Source: Clostridiales bacterium
Lineage (GTDB): Bacteria > Bacillota > Clostridia > Christensenellales > Pumilibacteraceae
DNA: 64,000 bases
Assembly: GCA_022508485.1 (NCBI GenBank)
Contig: JAFLVD010000003.1
Coordinates: forward strand, 59,964-123,963
Direction: 5' to 3'
Of this stretch, positions 40,755 to 48,970 are shown piece by piece (position 1 is the stretch's first letter; each line of letters starts with the position of its first letter). The notes under the pieces are model-generated. The model was not told the DNA's origin and ran no database searches. It saw only the letters and a list, made by a program, of their open reading frames with translations. Made by a program: the position numbers and the translations under genes.

Positions 40755-42791
40755 GTGAATAAATTGAAAAAGAACAGTAAGAAAAAAACGAATAAAAGTA
40801 AACTTAACGTAAAGCGCACGTCTCGCGCTTCGTCCGCGAAAAAGTCGGCTAAACGCCAATCGAAAAATAAAGCGGTTATCGCGGCGCAATCTCGCGACGA
40901 GCATTCCGTTCCCACGGTGGTGGGGGTTATCGACTGCAAGGGCGACCGCTTCGGGTTTATTCCGCACGGCGACGGCGACGTGTACGTTCACGGACACAAC
41001 CTTGCCGGCGCCAGGCACGGCGACACCGTTCGCGCGGTTATTACGGACTCAAAGTTTCTTCGCGACGGCGGAGTGCGCGAGGAAGGGCAGGTTATAGAAA
41101 TTTTAGAGCGCAATCCCATGAATATCGTAGCGACGGTTATTTACGAGGATAACGCTTTTTTTGCCGTGCCCGACGACAAGCATTTCGGCGACAAGCTCGA
41201 AGTACTTTTCCTCGGCGGCGCCGCAGAGCATGACAAGGTGATAATCGGCATAGTTCCCACAAGGTTCGGAGACGCGGCAAAGGTGGAAGCGGTGCTCGGA
41301 AGGTTCGACGAGATAGGCATGGACGTAAAAAGCGTAATCGTGTCGCATAACCTTCGCACCGAGTTCCCGGAGGACGTTTACGAAGAGTGCGACGCGTTCC
41401 CCGATACTATCGACGAGGCCGAGGCGAGTAAACCGTACCGAGCGGATTTTCGCGATAAGATAATTTTTACAATCGACGGCTCGGACAGCAAGGATTTTGA
41501 CGACGCGGTGTCTATCGAGCGCACCGATAACGGCGGATACAGTCTCGGCGTATACATTGCCGACGTTTCCGAGTACGTTAAAAAAGGTTCGCCGCTCGAC
41601 AGGGAAGCGTTTTTGCGCGGCACCAGCGTGTACCTTGCCGACCGCGTTATCCCCATGCTGCCCGAAAAACTGAGCAACGGGCTTTGTTCGCTTAACGAGG
41701 GCGAGGACAGGCTTACTCTTGCCGCGCTTATCGAGTTTGACGGCGACGGCAATATGCTTAAAAGCGATATAACCGAGGGCGTAATCCGTTCTAAGGCGCG
41801 GCTTACCTATACCGGCGTTCAGGCAATGCTCGACGGGAACGAGTTTTTGCGTTCTCGCTACGCCGCCGTCGTGCCATCGCTCGAAATAATGAAAGAGCTT
41901 GCCTTAAAGCGAGTTAAGCTTAGAAAAGATCGCGGCTCGATAGATTTTACTCTTACCGAAACGCAAATTAAATTCGATTCGGTGGGACACGTCGTCGATA
42001 TAGAAAAGCGGCCGTCGCTTTTCAGCATGAAGATTATAGAGGAATTTATGATTGCCGCAAACTGCGCCGTCGCGCAAAGGTTTTGCGAGATGAAGGTTCC
42101 GTTTGTGTACAGAGTGCACGAGCGGCCGTCCGGCGAAAAGCTTCAAAACCTCAACACGTTTTTGGAAGCGGTGGGCGTGCGTTCGCGCATTTCGCTTACG
42201 CCTAACCCCAAGCAGGTGGCATCTCTGCTTTCGAGTATCGACGAGGACATTTCGGCGGCGGTAAATAAAATCGCGCTCAGGTCTATGGCAAAGGCGACGT
42301 ACGAGCCGAGAAACGAGGGACACTTCGGGTTAGCCGAGGAATACTACTGTCATTTTACCTCGCCCATACGCCGCTATCCCGATCTTATGATTCACAGGAT
42401 TATAAAGGCGTGTTTGAGAGAGGGCGTAAGGGCTGCCAAAAAGTTCCGCGACGACACCGTGTCCGCCGCAAAGCAAAGCTCTAAAACCGAGCGCGTCGCG
42501 CAGGACTGCGAGCGCAAGGTGGACGACTTTAAAAAGGCGGAATATATGTCGCACCACATAGGCGAAAAGTACTCCGGCGTTATAAGCTCTGTAACCGAGT
42601 TCGGTTACTTTGTAGAGCTGCCCAATTCCGCGGAAGGGCTTGTCCGCATGAGCTGTCTGCCGCCGGCCGCTTCGTTCGATAAGCGGCGTATGTGCATAGT
42701 GTGCGGAAGGAAGCAGTATCGTCTGGGCGATAATGCGGATATTATCGTCGAAAAGGTCGAGGGCGACAGAGTGGATTTCCGTCCGGCGTAA
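40755..42791 (+). CDS. rnr: Ribonuclease R
   Basis: 678 residues. A very basic N-terminal tail (K/S/N-rich, 1-45), cold-shock-like domains (about 50-200), the RNB catalytic domain with DGSDSKDFDDAVS (four Asp metal ligands) and HYCHFTSPIRRYPDLM-like YYCHFTSPIRRYPDLMIHR, then an S1 domain (about 605-675) without the usual long basic tail. A 3'-5' exoribonuclease for structured RNA. The start is either GTG 40755 or TTG 40764; AAGGTG overlaps the GTG and sits 6 nt before the TTG. Confidence 0.95.
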   Translation: MNKLKKNSKKKTNKSKLNVKRTSRASSAKKSAKRQSKNKAVIAAQSRDEHSVPTVVGVIDCKGDRFGFIPHGDGDVYVHGHNLAGARHGDTVRAVITDSKFLRDGGVREEGQVIEILERNPMNIVATVIYEDNAFFAVPDDKHFGDKLEVLFLGGAAEHDKVIIGIVPTRFGDAAKVEAVLGRFDEIGMDVKSVIVSHNLRTEFPEDVYEECDAFPDTIDEAEASKPYRADFRDKIIFTIDGSDSKDFDDAVSIERTDNGGYSLGVYIADVSEYVKKGSPLDREAFLRGTSVYLADRVIPMLPEKLSNGLCSLNEGEDRLTLAALIEFDGDGNMLKSDITEGVIRSKARLTYTGVQAMLDGNEFLRSRYAAVVPSLEIMKELALKRVKLRKDRGSIDFTLTETQIKFDSVGHVVDIEKRPSLFSMKIIEEFMIAANCAVAQRFCEMKVPFVYRVHERPSGEKLQNLNTFLEAVGVRSRISLTPNPKQVASLLSSIDEDISAAVNKIALRSMAKATYEPRNEGHFGLAEEYYCHFTSPIRRYPDLMIHRIIKACLREGVRAAKKFRDDTVSAAKQSSKTERVAQDCERKVDDFKKAEYMSHHIGEKYSGVISSVTEFGYFVELPNSAEGLVRMSCLPPAASFDKRRMCIVCGRKQYRLGDNADIIVEKVEGDRVDFRPA

Positions 42792-42820
42792 TACCGCGGT
42801 ATATATAAGTATAACTTCGG

Positions 42821-42849
42821 TTGACAAGACCGCTTTAAAGTAGTAAAAT
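42821..42849 (+). promoter_or_regulatory. Promoter of ychF / argS
   Basis: TTGACA (42821), 17 nt, TAAAAT (42844-42849). Confidence 0.85.
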
Positions 42850-42879
42850 ATCGGCTGAAATCAGTGCGATGGAGTTGTT

Positions 42880-43971
42880 ATGAAAATAGGCGTTGTTGGA
42901 CTTCCCAACGTGGGAAAAAGTACGCTGTTTAACGCAATAACGGAAGCCGGCGCGGAGTGCGCCAACTATCCGTTCTGCACAATCGAGCCTAACGTGGGCG
43001 TCGTCGCCGTTCCCGACGAGCGGCTGTCCGTGCTTGAAAAAATGTATTCGTCAAAGCGCGTCGTGCCTGCCACAATCGAGTTTGTCGATATCGCCGGGCT
43101 TGTAAAGGGTGCGAGCCACGGCGAAGGGCTTGGAAATAAGTTTTTATCGCATATACGCGAGGTGGACGCCATACTTATGGTCGTTCGCTGCTTTGACGAC
43201 GAGAATATAATAAACGTGTCCGAAACGGTAGACCCCGTGCGCGACGCCGAAACGATAAATACCGAGCTGTGCCTTGCCGACCTCGAATCGATAGAAAAGC
43301 GGCGCGCGCGGTTTGAAAAGATTGTAAAAAGCGGCGACCCCAAAGCCGCAGCGGCGCTCAAAACTCTTAGGGATATGACCGATTGCGTAAACGCCGGCAA
43401 GTCGCTTCGCTCGCTTCACCTCGACTATGAAACGCTTGCCGCGGTCGACGGTCAGTTTTTGCTGTCCACCAAGCCCATTATCTACGTCGCGAACATTTCC
43501 GAAAGCGATATAGGCGCGGCGGACAATAAGTACGTAAAAGCGCTACGCGATTTTGCCGCTTCGGACGGCGCGGCTTGTATCGACATCTGCGCAAAGGCCG
43601 AGCAGGAGATTTCCGCGCTTCCGAAAGAGGAACGTGCCGAATATCTCGATGCGTTGGGGCTTACCAAGTCGGGGCTCGAGCGCATTATAACCTCGGGTTA
43701 CGACCTTCTCGGGCTTATGAGCTTTCTTACCGCCGGCGAAAAGGAAGTTCGCGCCTGGACGATAGAAAAGGGCACCACCGCACCCAAAGCGGCCGGTAAA
43801 ATTCACACCGACTTCGAGCGCGGCTTTATCCGTGCCGAAATAGTGTCGTACGACGACCTCGTTACATGCGGAAGCATTGCCGCGGTCAAGGCGGCCGGAA
43901 AGCTGAGAAGCGAGGGCAAGGACTACGTTATGCGCGACGGCGACGTCGTCGAATTTAAGTTTAACGTGTAG
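42880..43971 (+). CDS. ychF: Redox-regulated ATPase of the YchF/Ola1 family
   Basis: 363 residues. G1 loop GLPNVGKSTLFNAIT, YPFCTIEPNVG (switch I), DIAGLVKGASHGEGLGNKFL (G3), NISE in place of the GTPase NKxD (which explains ATP preference), a coiled-coil insertion, and the C-terminal TGS domain (RAWTIEKGTTAPKAAGKIHTDFERGFIRAE). Ribosome-associated, implicated in stress response. Starts after TGGAG. It is followed 20 nt later by argS. Confidence 0.96.
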   Translation: MKIGVVGLPNVGKSTLFNAITEAGAECANYPFCTIEPNVGVVAVPDERLSVLEKMYSSKRVVPATIEFVDIAGLVKGASHGEGLGNKFLSHIREVDAILMVVRCFDDENIINVSETVDPVRDAETINTELCLADLESIEKRRARFEKIVKSGDPKAAAALKTLRDMTDCVNAGKSLRSLHLDYETLAAVDGQFLLSTKPIIYVANISESDIGAADNKYVKALRDFAASDGAACIDICAKAEQEISALPKEERAEYLDALGLTKSGLERIITSGYDLLGLMSFLTAGEKEVRAWTIEKGTTAPKAAGKIHTDFERGFIRAEIVSYDDLVTCGSIAAVKAAGKLRSEGKDYVMRDGDVVEFKFNV

Positions 43972-43991
43972 TAAACGAACAAGAGGATGAT

Positions 43992-45641
43992 ATGCTTGAT
44001 TTTAAAAAGATAATTTACGACGAAGCGGTTAAGGTTTTGGACGGTTTGGAAATAACCGACGTCGCGCCGAGCGACGCGTTTTGCGATTACTGCGTGCCGT
44101 GCTTTAAGTTTGCAAAGCTTTTGCGTAAAGCGCCCAAAGCCATTGCCGAGGAAGCGGCGAGCAAAATTCAAATCGACGGAATAAAGGTGGAAGCGCTTAA
44201 CGGCTACCTTAATTTTACCATAGAGCGCGATACGCTCGGTAAGCTTCTTTTTTCGTCCTCGCTCGGTGAGGACAAGCCGCTTAAAGGCAAGACGGTGTGC
44301 ATAGACTACTCGTCCGTCAATATCGCTAAGCCCTTCCACATCGGGCATTTAATGACGACCGTTATAGGCGGTTCGCTGTACAAGATGTTTGTCGCGCTCG
44401 GCGCCGACGCCGTGGGTATAAACCACCTCGGCGACTGGGGTACGCAGTTCGGCGGACTTATTGCAGCGTTCCGTAAATGGGGAAGCGAAGAGAAGCTTAA
44501 CGAGCGCGGACTTGACGAATTGCTCGAGCTTTACGTCAGGTTCCACGCCGAGGAAAAGGCCGACCCGTCGCTTAAAGACGAGGCGCGCGAATGGTCCAAA
44601 AAGATAGAGTCCTGCGATCCGTACGCCGTGGGACTTTTCGAAAAATTTAAGGCGATTACGCTCGAACAGGCGAAAAAGGTTTACGGCCGGCTTAACATCG
44701 AGTTTGACAGCTACCTCGGCGAAAGCTTTTACGTAGACAAGGTAAGCGGAGTCGAGGATAAGCTTAGAGCGAAGAACCTCCTCGAAACGAGCGACGGCGC
44801 GGAAATCGTTACGGTGGGCGAGGATATGCCGCCTGCAATCATACGGCGCAGCGACGGCGCGTCGCTGTACGTAGCTCGCGACCTTGCCGCCGCGTACTAC
44901 CGCCATGATACCTATAACTTCGATAAATGCTTGTACGTAGTGGCGTCGCATCAGGCGCTTCACTTTAAGCAGTTTTTTAAGGTTCTCGAGCTTCTCGGCG
45001 AGCCGTGGGCAAAGGATATGGTTCACGTAAGCTACGGCATGGTGTCCGTCGAGGGTGCGGCGCTGTCCACGCGCGAGGGCAATGTTCTGTTTTTAAACGA
45101 CGTTCTCGATTCGGCGGTCGGTAAGGCGGCAAAAATTATCGAAGAACGCAACCCGTCGCTCGAAGGTAAGCAAAAGGTATCGGAAAGCGTGGGCGTGGGC
45201 GCGGTCGTTTTCGGCGCGCTGTACGACGGAAGATTAAAGGACAAAAACTTCTCGCTGGAAAGCGCTCTCAACTTCGACGGCGAAACGGGACCGTACGTTC
45301 AGTACACGCACGCGCGCTGCCGCTCTGTGCTCTCTAAGGCAGGGAAGTTTAACCGCAAGATAGACGTTACGCTCATTTCGGACGACGCCGCGTACGAAAC
45401 GGTAAAGCTTTTATACGATTTCGATTCCGTTGTTTATAACGCCGCAACCAAGTACGAGCCGTCGATTGTGTCGCGTCGGCTTGTTAAAATCTGCCAGGCG
45501 TTTAACAGATTCTATAACGCGGACAGGATTATGTGCGGCGGAAAAACGCAGGACGCGCGGCTGTACTTAACCGAAAAGGTCGCGGATACGCTTAAATACG
45601 GCTTGTCCTTGCTGCTTCTCGACGCACCCGAACGTATGTAA
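43992..45641 (+). CDS. argS: Arginyl-tRNA synthetase
   Basis: 549 residues, class Ia. The N-terminal additional domain, then the HIGH box in SVNIAKPFHIGHLMTT, LGDWGTQFGGLI, YVASHQALHFKQ-like VVASHQALHFKQFF, the KMSKS-equivalent LSTREGNVLFL, and an anticodon-binding domain with EPSIVSRRLVKICQAFNRFY. Charges tRNA-Arg. Complete and normal length; AGAGG site upstream. Probably co-transcribed with ychF. Confidence 0.96.
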   Translation: MLDFKKIIYDEAVKVLDGLEITDVAPSDAFCDYCVPCFKFAKLLRKAPKAIAEEAASKIQIDGIKVEALNGYLNFTIERDTLGKLLFSSSLGEDKPLKGKTVCIDYSSVNIAKPFHIGHLMTTVIGGSLYKMFVALGADAVGINHLGDWGTQFGGLIAAFRKWGSEEKLNERGLDELLELYVRFHAEEKADPSLKDEAREWSKKIESCDPYAVGLFEKFKAITLEQAKKVYGRLNIEFDSYLGESFYVDKVSGVEDKLRAKNLLETSDGAEIVTVGEDMPPAIIRRSDGASLYVARDLAAAYYRHDTYNFDKCLYVVASHQALHFKQFFKVLELLGEPWAKDMVHVSYGMVSVEGAALSTREGNVLFLNDVLDSAVGKAAKIIEERNPSLEGKQKVSESVGVGAVVFGALYDGRLKDKNFSLESALNFDGETGPYVQYTHARCRSVLSKAGKFNRKIDVTLISDDAAYETVKLLYDFDSVVYNAATKYEPSIVSRRLVKICQAFNRFYNADRIMCGGKTQDARLYLTEKVADTLKYGLSLLLLDAPERM

Positions 45642-45703
45642 CAAGCCAGAGGCTTGGCGTCTGTCGTGTATGGACTGTACGGAGTATTTGACAACTCACC
45701 CGA
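45640..45703. repeat. 64-bp direct repeat, copy 1
   Basis: It starts at the argS stop with the small hairpin AAGCC-aga-GGCTT and continues through TGGACTGTACGGAGTATTTG to CACCCGA. It differs from copy 2 at 3 of 64 positions. It may form a 3' UTR stem-loop. Confidence 0.85.
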
Positions 45704-45732
45704 CTAATTGCAGACGACAACAGATAAGAGAT

Positions 45733-45796
45733 AACAAGCCAAAGGCTTGGCGTCTGTCGTGTATGGACTGTACGGCGTATTTGACATCTCACCCGA
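45733..45796. repeat. 64-bp direct repeat, copy 2
   Basis: 93 bp downstream of copy 1 with 29 bp of unique DNA between. It has the same internal hairpin. A short open frame runs through both copies but has no ribosome site and is not called as a gene. Confidence 0.85.
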
Positions 45797-45825
45797 TAAA
45801 ATCGGACTTTAAGATAAAAAAGATA

Positions 45826-45849
45826 AGGACCGCTTTGCGGTCTTTTATT
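45826..45849 (+). terminator. Terminator
   Basis: GACCGC-ttt-GCGGTC hairpin followed by TTTTATTTTT, after the duplicated element; probably the end of the argS transcript. Confidence 0.75.
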
Positions 45850-45882
45850 TTTAATTTTTATCTATTCAATCTTATCTATTCG

Positions 45883-46062
45883 TTAAAACGTGTATCCGTC
45901 GTCGCGGCCGCAGTTATTTCGAGAATCGTTGTCGCCGAAAAGATTGCCGTTGCGCGACTGCATCATAAGGAACATTATAAGTATTTGGTTTATGTCCTCC
46001 GTGCCGTTCGATTCCGAAAGCAGCAGGATAAGCATAAGTATGGAAAAAATATCTTCCCTCAT
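45883..46062 (-). CDS. Small protein with N-terminal hydrophobic helix, unknown function
   Basis: 59 residues from ATG 46062 preceded by GGAGGG. The sequence runs MREDIFSILMLILLLSESNG, then a second hydrophobic stretch (QILIMFLMMQ) and a polar, Asn/Asp-rich C-terminus with one Cys. The strong ribosome site argues for a real gene. Small proteins of this build with the M-R-E-D-I start may be sporulation-related or membrane-associated; that is a guess. Confidence 0.55.
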   Translation of the reverse strand: MREDIFSILMLILLLSESNGTEDINQILIMFLMMQSRNGNLFGDNDSRNNCGRDDGYTF

Positions 46063-46212
46063 GGCGCCCTCCGATATGTAATTTATATGCGGCAACAGTT
46101 TTTTGCGTTACCGTAATTGCTGCCGACCGTAACGAACAAACCGCCGAAAACAAAACGATAAAAAATTCGACAAAATTTTCGGGGAAGCGGATAAAAAGCG
46201 GAAATTTCGGCA

Positions 46213-46241
46213 TTGACACGCGCGGATATATATGTTAAACT
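46213..46241 (+). promoter_or_regulatory. Promoter of the arsR-ung unit (near-leaderless)
   Basis: TTGACA (46213), 17 nt, TAAACT (46236-46241), 8 nt, then ATG 46250. The expected start point is 2 nt before the ATG. The in-frame ATG 46232 lies inside the promoter. Confidence 0.75.
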
Positions 46242-46249
46242 ACGCATAT

Positions 46250-46600
46250 ATGAACGCGACGCTTCTCCTTGACGCCGTAACCGCCGGCGAAATTACCGAC
46301 AAGCTTCCGAGCGACAACGCTTTATGCAGCTTATCCGATTATTTTTCGGCGCTCGCCGACGTTACGCGGCTTAAAATTCTCTCGGCGCTGTCCGTCTCGA
46401 CGCTGTGCGTAACCGATATTTCGGCGCTTACCGGAATAAACCAGACCACGGTGTCGCACCAACTGCGCCACTTAAAGTCGGTTCGGCTCGTAAAATCGAC
46501 GCGGCAAGGAAAAGTCATGTTCTACTCACTCAGCGATAAAGGATTTTCGATTATCATGGGCTGCGCGGTCAGCTCGGTATTCGAAAGGGAGAGCGTATGA
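46250..46600 (+). CDS. ArsR/SmtB-family transcriptional regulator
   Basis: 116 residues. Winged helix: LADVTRLKILSAL (helix 2-3), LCVTDISALTGINQTTVSHQLRHLKSVRLVKSTRQGKVMFYSLS (recognition helix plus wing). The helix alpha-3 metal box ELCVCDL of classical ArsR is reduced to TLCVTDI with a single Cys, so arsenic sensing is unlikely; two more Cys (CALC, GCAV) could still bind metal. It overlaps the ung start by ATGA and has no ribosome site of its own. Confidence 0.9.
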   Translation: MNATLLLDAVTAGEITDKLPSDNALCSLSDYFSALADVTRLKILSALSVSTLCVTDISALTGINQTTVSHQLRHLKSVRLVKSTRQGKVMFYSLSDKGFSIIMGCAVSSVFERESV

Positions 46601-47319
46601 CGACAATAATAACAAAAAAATGGGACGAAGCTTTGGCGGACGAGTACAAAAAGCCGTACTTTAACAGGCTTATGGAAGCCGTCGAGCGCGAGTACGAAAT
46701 GCATACCGTATATCCGCCGCGCGAGCGCGTTTTCGAGGCGCTTAAACTTGTGGATTACGACGAGGTGCGAGTCGTTATTCTCGGTCAGGATCCGTACCAC
46801 GGCGCGGGACAGGCCAACGGGCTTGCCTTTGCCGTGAACAACGGCGTTAATCCGCCCCCATCGCTTGTCAATATTTTTAACGAGCTGCGTTCCGATCTCG
46901 GCGTTAACGTGTCGGACGACACCACGCTCGTCGGCTGGGCCAATCAGGGCGTGCTGCTTCTTAACGCGTCGCTCACCGTGCGCGAGGGTATGCCGCAGTC
47001 GCACGCCGCGCTCGGCTGGCACGAGCTTACCGACGCGATTATCTGCGCGCTGAACCGCCGCGAAAAACCGGTCGCGTATATCCTTTGGGGAAACAGCGCG
47101 AAAAATAAGGCGAGCCTAATCGATCCCAAAAACTTTATCGTAATGTCCGCGCACCCAAGCCCGTTAGGCGCGCGCTACGGCTTTTTCGGTTCCAAGCCGT
47201 TTTCTAAGGTCAACGCGTTTTTGACTCAATCGGGTATTCCGCCGGTGTACTGGCAGTTTACCGGAAGGTTCGACCCTGCCGACTACTACTCCGCGCCCGG
47301 TTCGATTACAAAGTGCTGA
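46597..47319 (+). CDS. ung: Uracil-DNA glycosylase
   Basis: 240 residues, family 1. GQDPYHGAGQANGLAF (catalytic Asp65), WANQGVLLLNASLTV and SAHPSPLGARYGFFGSKPFSKVN (catalytic His, DNA-intercalation loop) are all intact. Removes uracil from DNA to start base-excision repair. Its coupling to an ArsR-type regulator is unusual and suggests that expression is regulated rather than constitutive. Confidence 0.96.
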   Translation: MTTIITKKWDEALADEYKKPYFNRLMEAVEREYEMHTVYPPRERVFEALKLVDYDEVRVVILGQDPYHGAGQANGLAFAVNNGVNPPPSLVNIFNELRSDLGVNVSDDTTLVGWANQGVLLLNASLTVREGMPQSHAALGWHELTDAIICALNRREKPVAYILWGNSAKNKASLIDPKNFIVMSAHPSPLGARYGFFGSKPFSKVNAFLTQSGIPPVYWQFTGRFDPADYYSAPGSITKC

Positions 47320-47335
47320 TTTTTTATCCGAACTT

Positions 47336-47366
47336 AACCGACTGCGTTTTGCGGTCGGTTTTTTTG
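47336..47366 (+). terminator. Terminator after ung
   Basis: AACCGAC / GTCGGTT hairpin plus T7. Confidence 0.9.
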
Positions 47367-47412
47367 TGCTCTTTTTTCTCGAAAGGGCGCCGCACGAAAA
47401 AACGCCGAAAAT

Positions 47413-47596
47413 GTCGACTCCGCCGAGTAGTACGCTTTTTCGCGTAATTGTCGAAAAGGGCGAGTAGTATAAAAATTCGCGGTTTTGTCGAAATCGCCGA
47501 GTAGTATAAATTTTCGCGCGTTTGTCGAAACAGCCGACTACTTTAATAATTTCGCGCGTTTGTCGAAACGGATATAATACTCTGTAAATGCGCGTG
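47413..47596. repeat. Tandem array of about five 37-bp repeats
   Basis: Units begin at 47413, 47450, 47487, 47524 (38 bp) and 47562 (diverging). The consensus begins GTCGAAA-n3-GCCGAGTAGTA and ends TATAAA-TTTTCGCGCGTTT-like. The strict 37-bp period, absence of spacers and sequence drift between copies mark an intergenic tandem repeat, not CRISPR. Confidence 0.9.
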
Positions 47597-47743
47597 CTTA
47601 TTGACGGGGGAAAATATCACACGGCAAAGGGTTTACAAAAAAGCGAGTATAATGCTCGATAAATGCGCGTGCCTATTAACGACGGAAAAATAACGAGCGG
47701 TAAAAGGGTTTACAAAAAAACGGAAGTGTGTTATAATAGCCGT
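47573..47743. repeat. Tandem duplication (75 and 84 bp) of the htrA promoter segment
   Basis: Two copies (from 47573 and from 47648) each run from TATAAT through TAAATGCGCGTGC-(c/t)-TATT to GGGTTTACAAAAAA. A third TATAAT (47732) ends the array. Only this last one has a -35 at 17 nt, so the upstream copies look like degenerated promoters. Confidence 0.8.
47709..47737 (+). promoter_or_regulatory. Leaderless-type promoter of the htrA-like gene
   Basis: TTTACA (47709-47714), 17 nt, TATAAT (47732-47737), 6 nt (AGCCGT), then GTG 47744 in frame. Confidence 0.8.
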
Positions 47744-48970
47744 GTGAAAGACGATAAGGAACAAGTAGAGTTCGTCGAAGAGCAAAACCCTTCGCGCGGA
47801 ACGAATAAGACGGTGTGGGTGGTCGTCGCGGTGATGGCGGTTATTTGCATTGCCGTGGGCGTTCTCTCGTCCGTACTGACCGCGTACTTTATGCGGCGCG
47901 GCGCGGTGCTTCCGCCCATTATCATAGAACCCTCCGAACAGGACACCGCGGCCGTCGTTAAGGCGCGGAAGCCCGCGGTTACGGAAATCGTATGCGGCGG
48001 ACTTCGCGGAAGCGGCGTATCTATGCGCTACGAAAAGGGCAAGGTGTACGTGCTTACAAACGCGCATGTGCTCGGTATAGAAAATAGCTGGGATACGCCA
48101 GTTGCCAACGTCGTCGTGCGCTTTTACGGCGAGGAAGAAGGGTACAGAGCGGAACTTGTAGGGTTCAGCTCTCTTTACGATATTGCGCTGCTCTCCGTCG
48201 AGCACGGCGAGGTGTATATAATCGACACGCCCGAAATCTTTAACAGAACGCTTACCTACAACGAAGGCGACAGGACCGTTGCAATCGGCAACGCCATGGG
48301 ACTGGGAATTTCCGCCTACGACGGAATAATAAGTAAGTCGAGCGACATTATAACATCGGGCAGTAAAAAGGTGCCAGTTCTTCGCACCACGTCCGCGATA
48401 AACGCCGGCATGAGCGGCGGCGCGCTCTTCGATATGAACGGTTGCTTTTTGGGGCTTGGCACATACCGTATGTCGTCTACCGATACCGGCGACGGCCACG
48501 AACCGAGTAAAGACGTCGAGGATACCGGCTTTGCAACGCCCGTATCAATCGTCTATGATATTTACAAACACTTGCTTTCCTTCGGTAACGGTGGGGAAAT
48601 AGGCGGCATTCCGCTCATGATTTTCGAAGGTTCGACGGGTACTACGTCGTTCGGCGGAATGACCGTTACTATAACCGGCTCTAAGCCTGGCACGTTCTCC
48701 GCCGAAATGCGGAAAGGCAAGCTTGTGGTGTCCTCCGTCGATCTTAATTCGCCCATAAGCGGAATGCAGGTCGGCGACGTAATTTATAAAATAGGAAGTA
48801 CAGAGCTTTATCCGGCGGAAAAAGCTCCCTACGACTTTTGTCGCATAGTGGGCGAACTGCTTCGTTACCGCCACCTTGCGTCCGAAGGCGATAAATTTAC
48901 TCTCGGACTTATGCGCGGCGACATGTCGGTTACGGTCGAGATAGAGGGGTACTTCGGTTATGTTCGCTAA
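47744..48970 (+). CDS. Membrane-anchored HtrA/DegP-like serine protease with PDZ domain
   Basis: 408 residues from GTG 47744; the frame is open back to 47663, but that lies before the promoter. A short acidic cytoplasmic start, one membrane helix (about 24-49), then a trypsin-like domain with His108 (TNAHVL), Asp146 (YDIALL) and Ser224 (AGMSGGALF). The C-terminal PDZ-like part (about 300-405) contains SPISGMQVGDVIYKIGSTEL. HtrA proteases degrade or process misfolded exported proteins. The end overlaps the transglutaminase lipoprotein gene by 11 nt, indicating a joint extracytoplasmic task. Confidence 0.92.
   Translation: MKDDKEQVEFVEEQNPSRGTNKTVWVVVAVMAVICIAVGVLSSVLTAYFMRRGAVLPPIIIEPSEQDTAAVVKARKPAVTEIVCGGLRGSGVSMRYEKGKVYVLTNAHVLGIENSWDTPVANVVVRFYGEEEGYRAELVGFSSLYDIALLSVEHGEVYIIDTPEIFNRTLTYNEGDRTVAIGNAMGLGISAYDGIISKSSDIITSGSKKVPVLRTTSAINAGMSGGALFDMNGCFLGLGTYRMSSTDTGDGHEPSKDVEDTGFATPVSIVYDIYKHLLSFGNGGEIGGIPLMIFEGSTGTTSFGGMTVTITGSKPGTFSAEMRKGKLVVSSVDLNSPISGMQVGDVIYKIGSTELYPAEKAPYDFCRIVGELLRYRHLASEGDKFTLGLMRGDMSVTVEIEGYFGYVR

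Noticed and set aside
45670..46116. Open frame running through both 64-bp repeats
   Set aside because: It has no ribosome site or promoter, its composition is repeat-derived, and it runs over a terminator and the antisense of a small gene with a good ribosome site.
47413..47596. CRISPR-like regular repeats
   Set aside because: The 37-bp units follow one another directly without unique spacers, and no cas genes are present.
47663..47743. Upstream ATG start for the HtrA-like protease
   Set aside because: It lies inside the tandem promoter repeats upstream of the best promoter; the same ATG context is also present in the preceding repeat copy.
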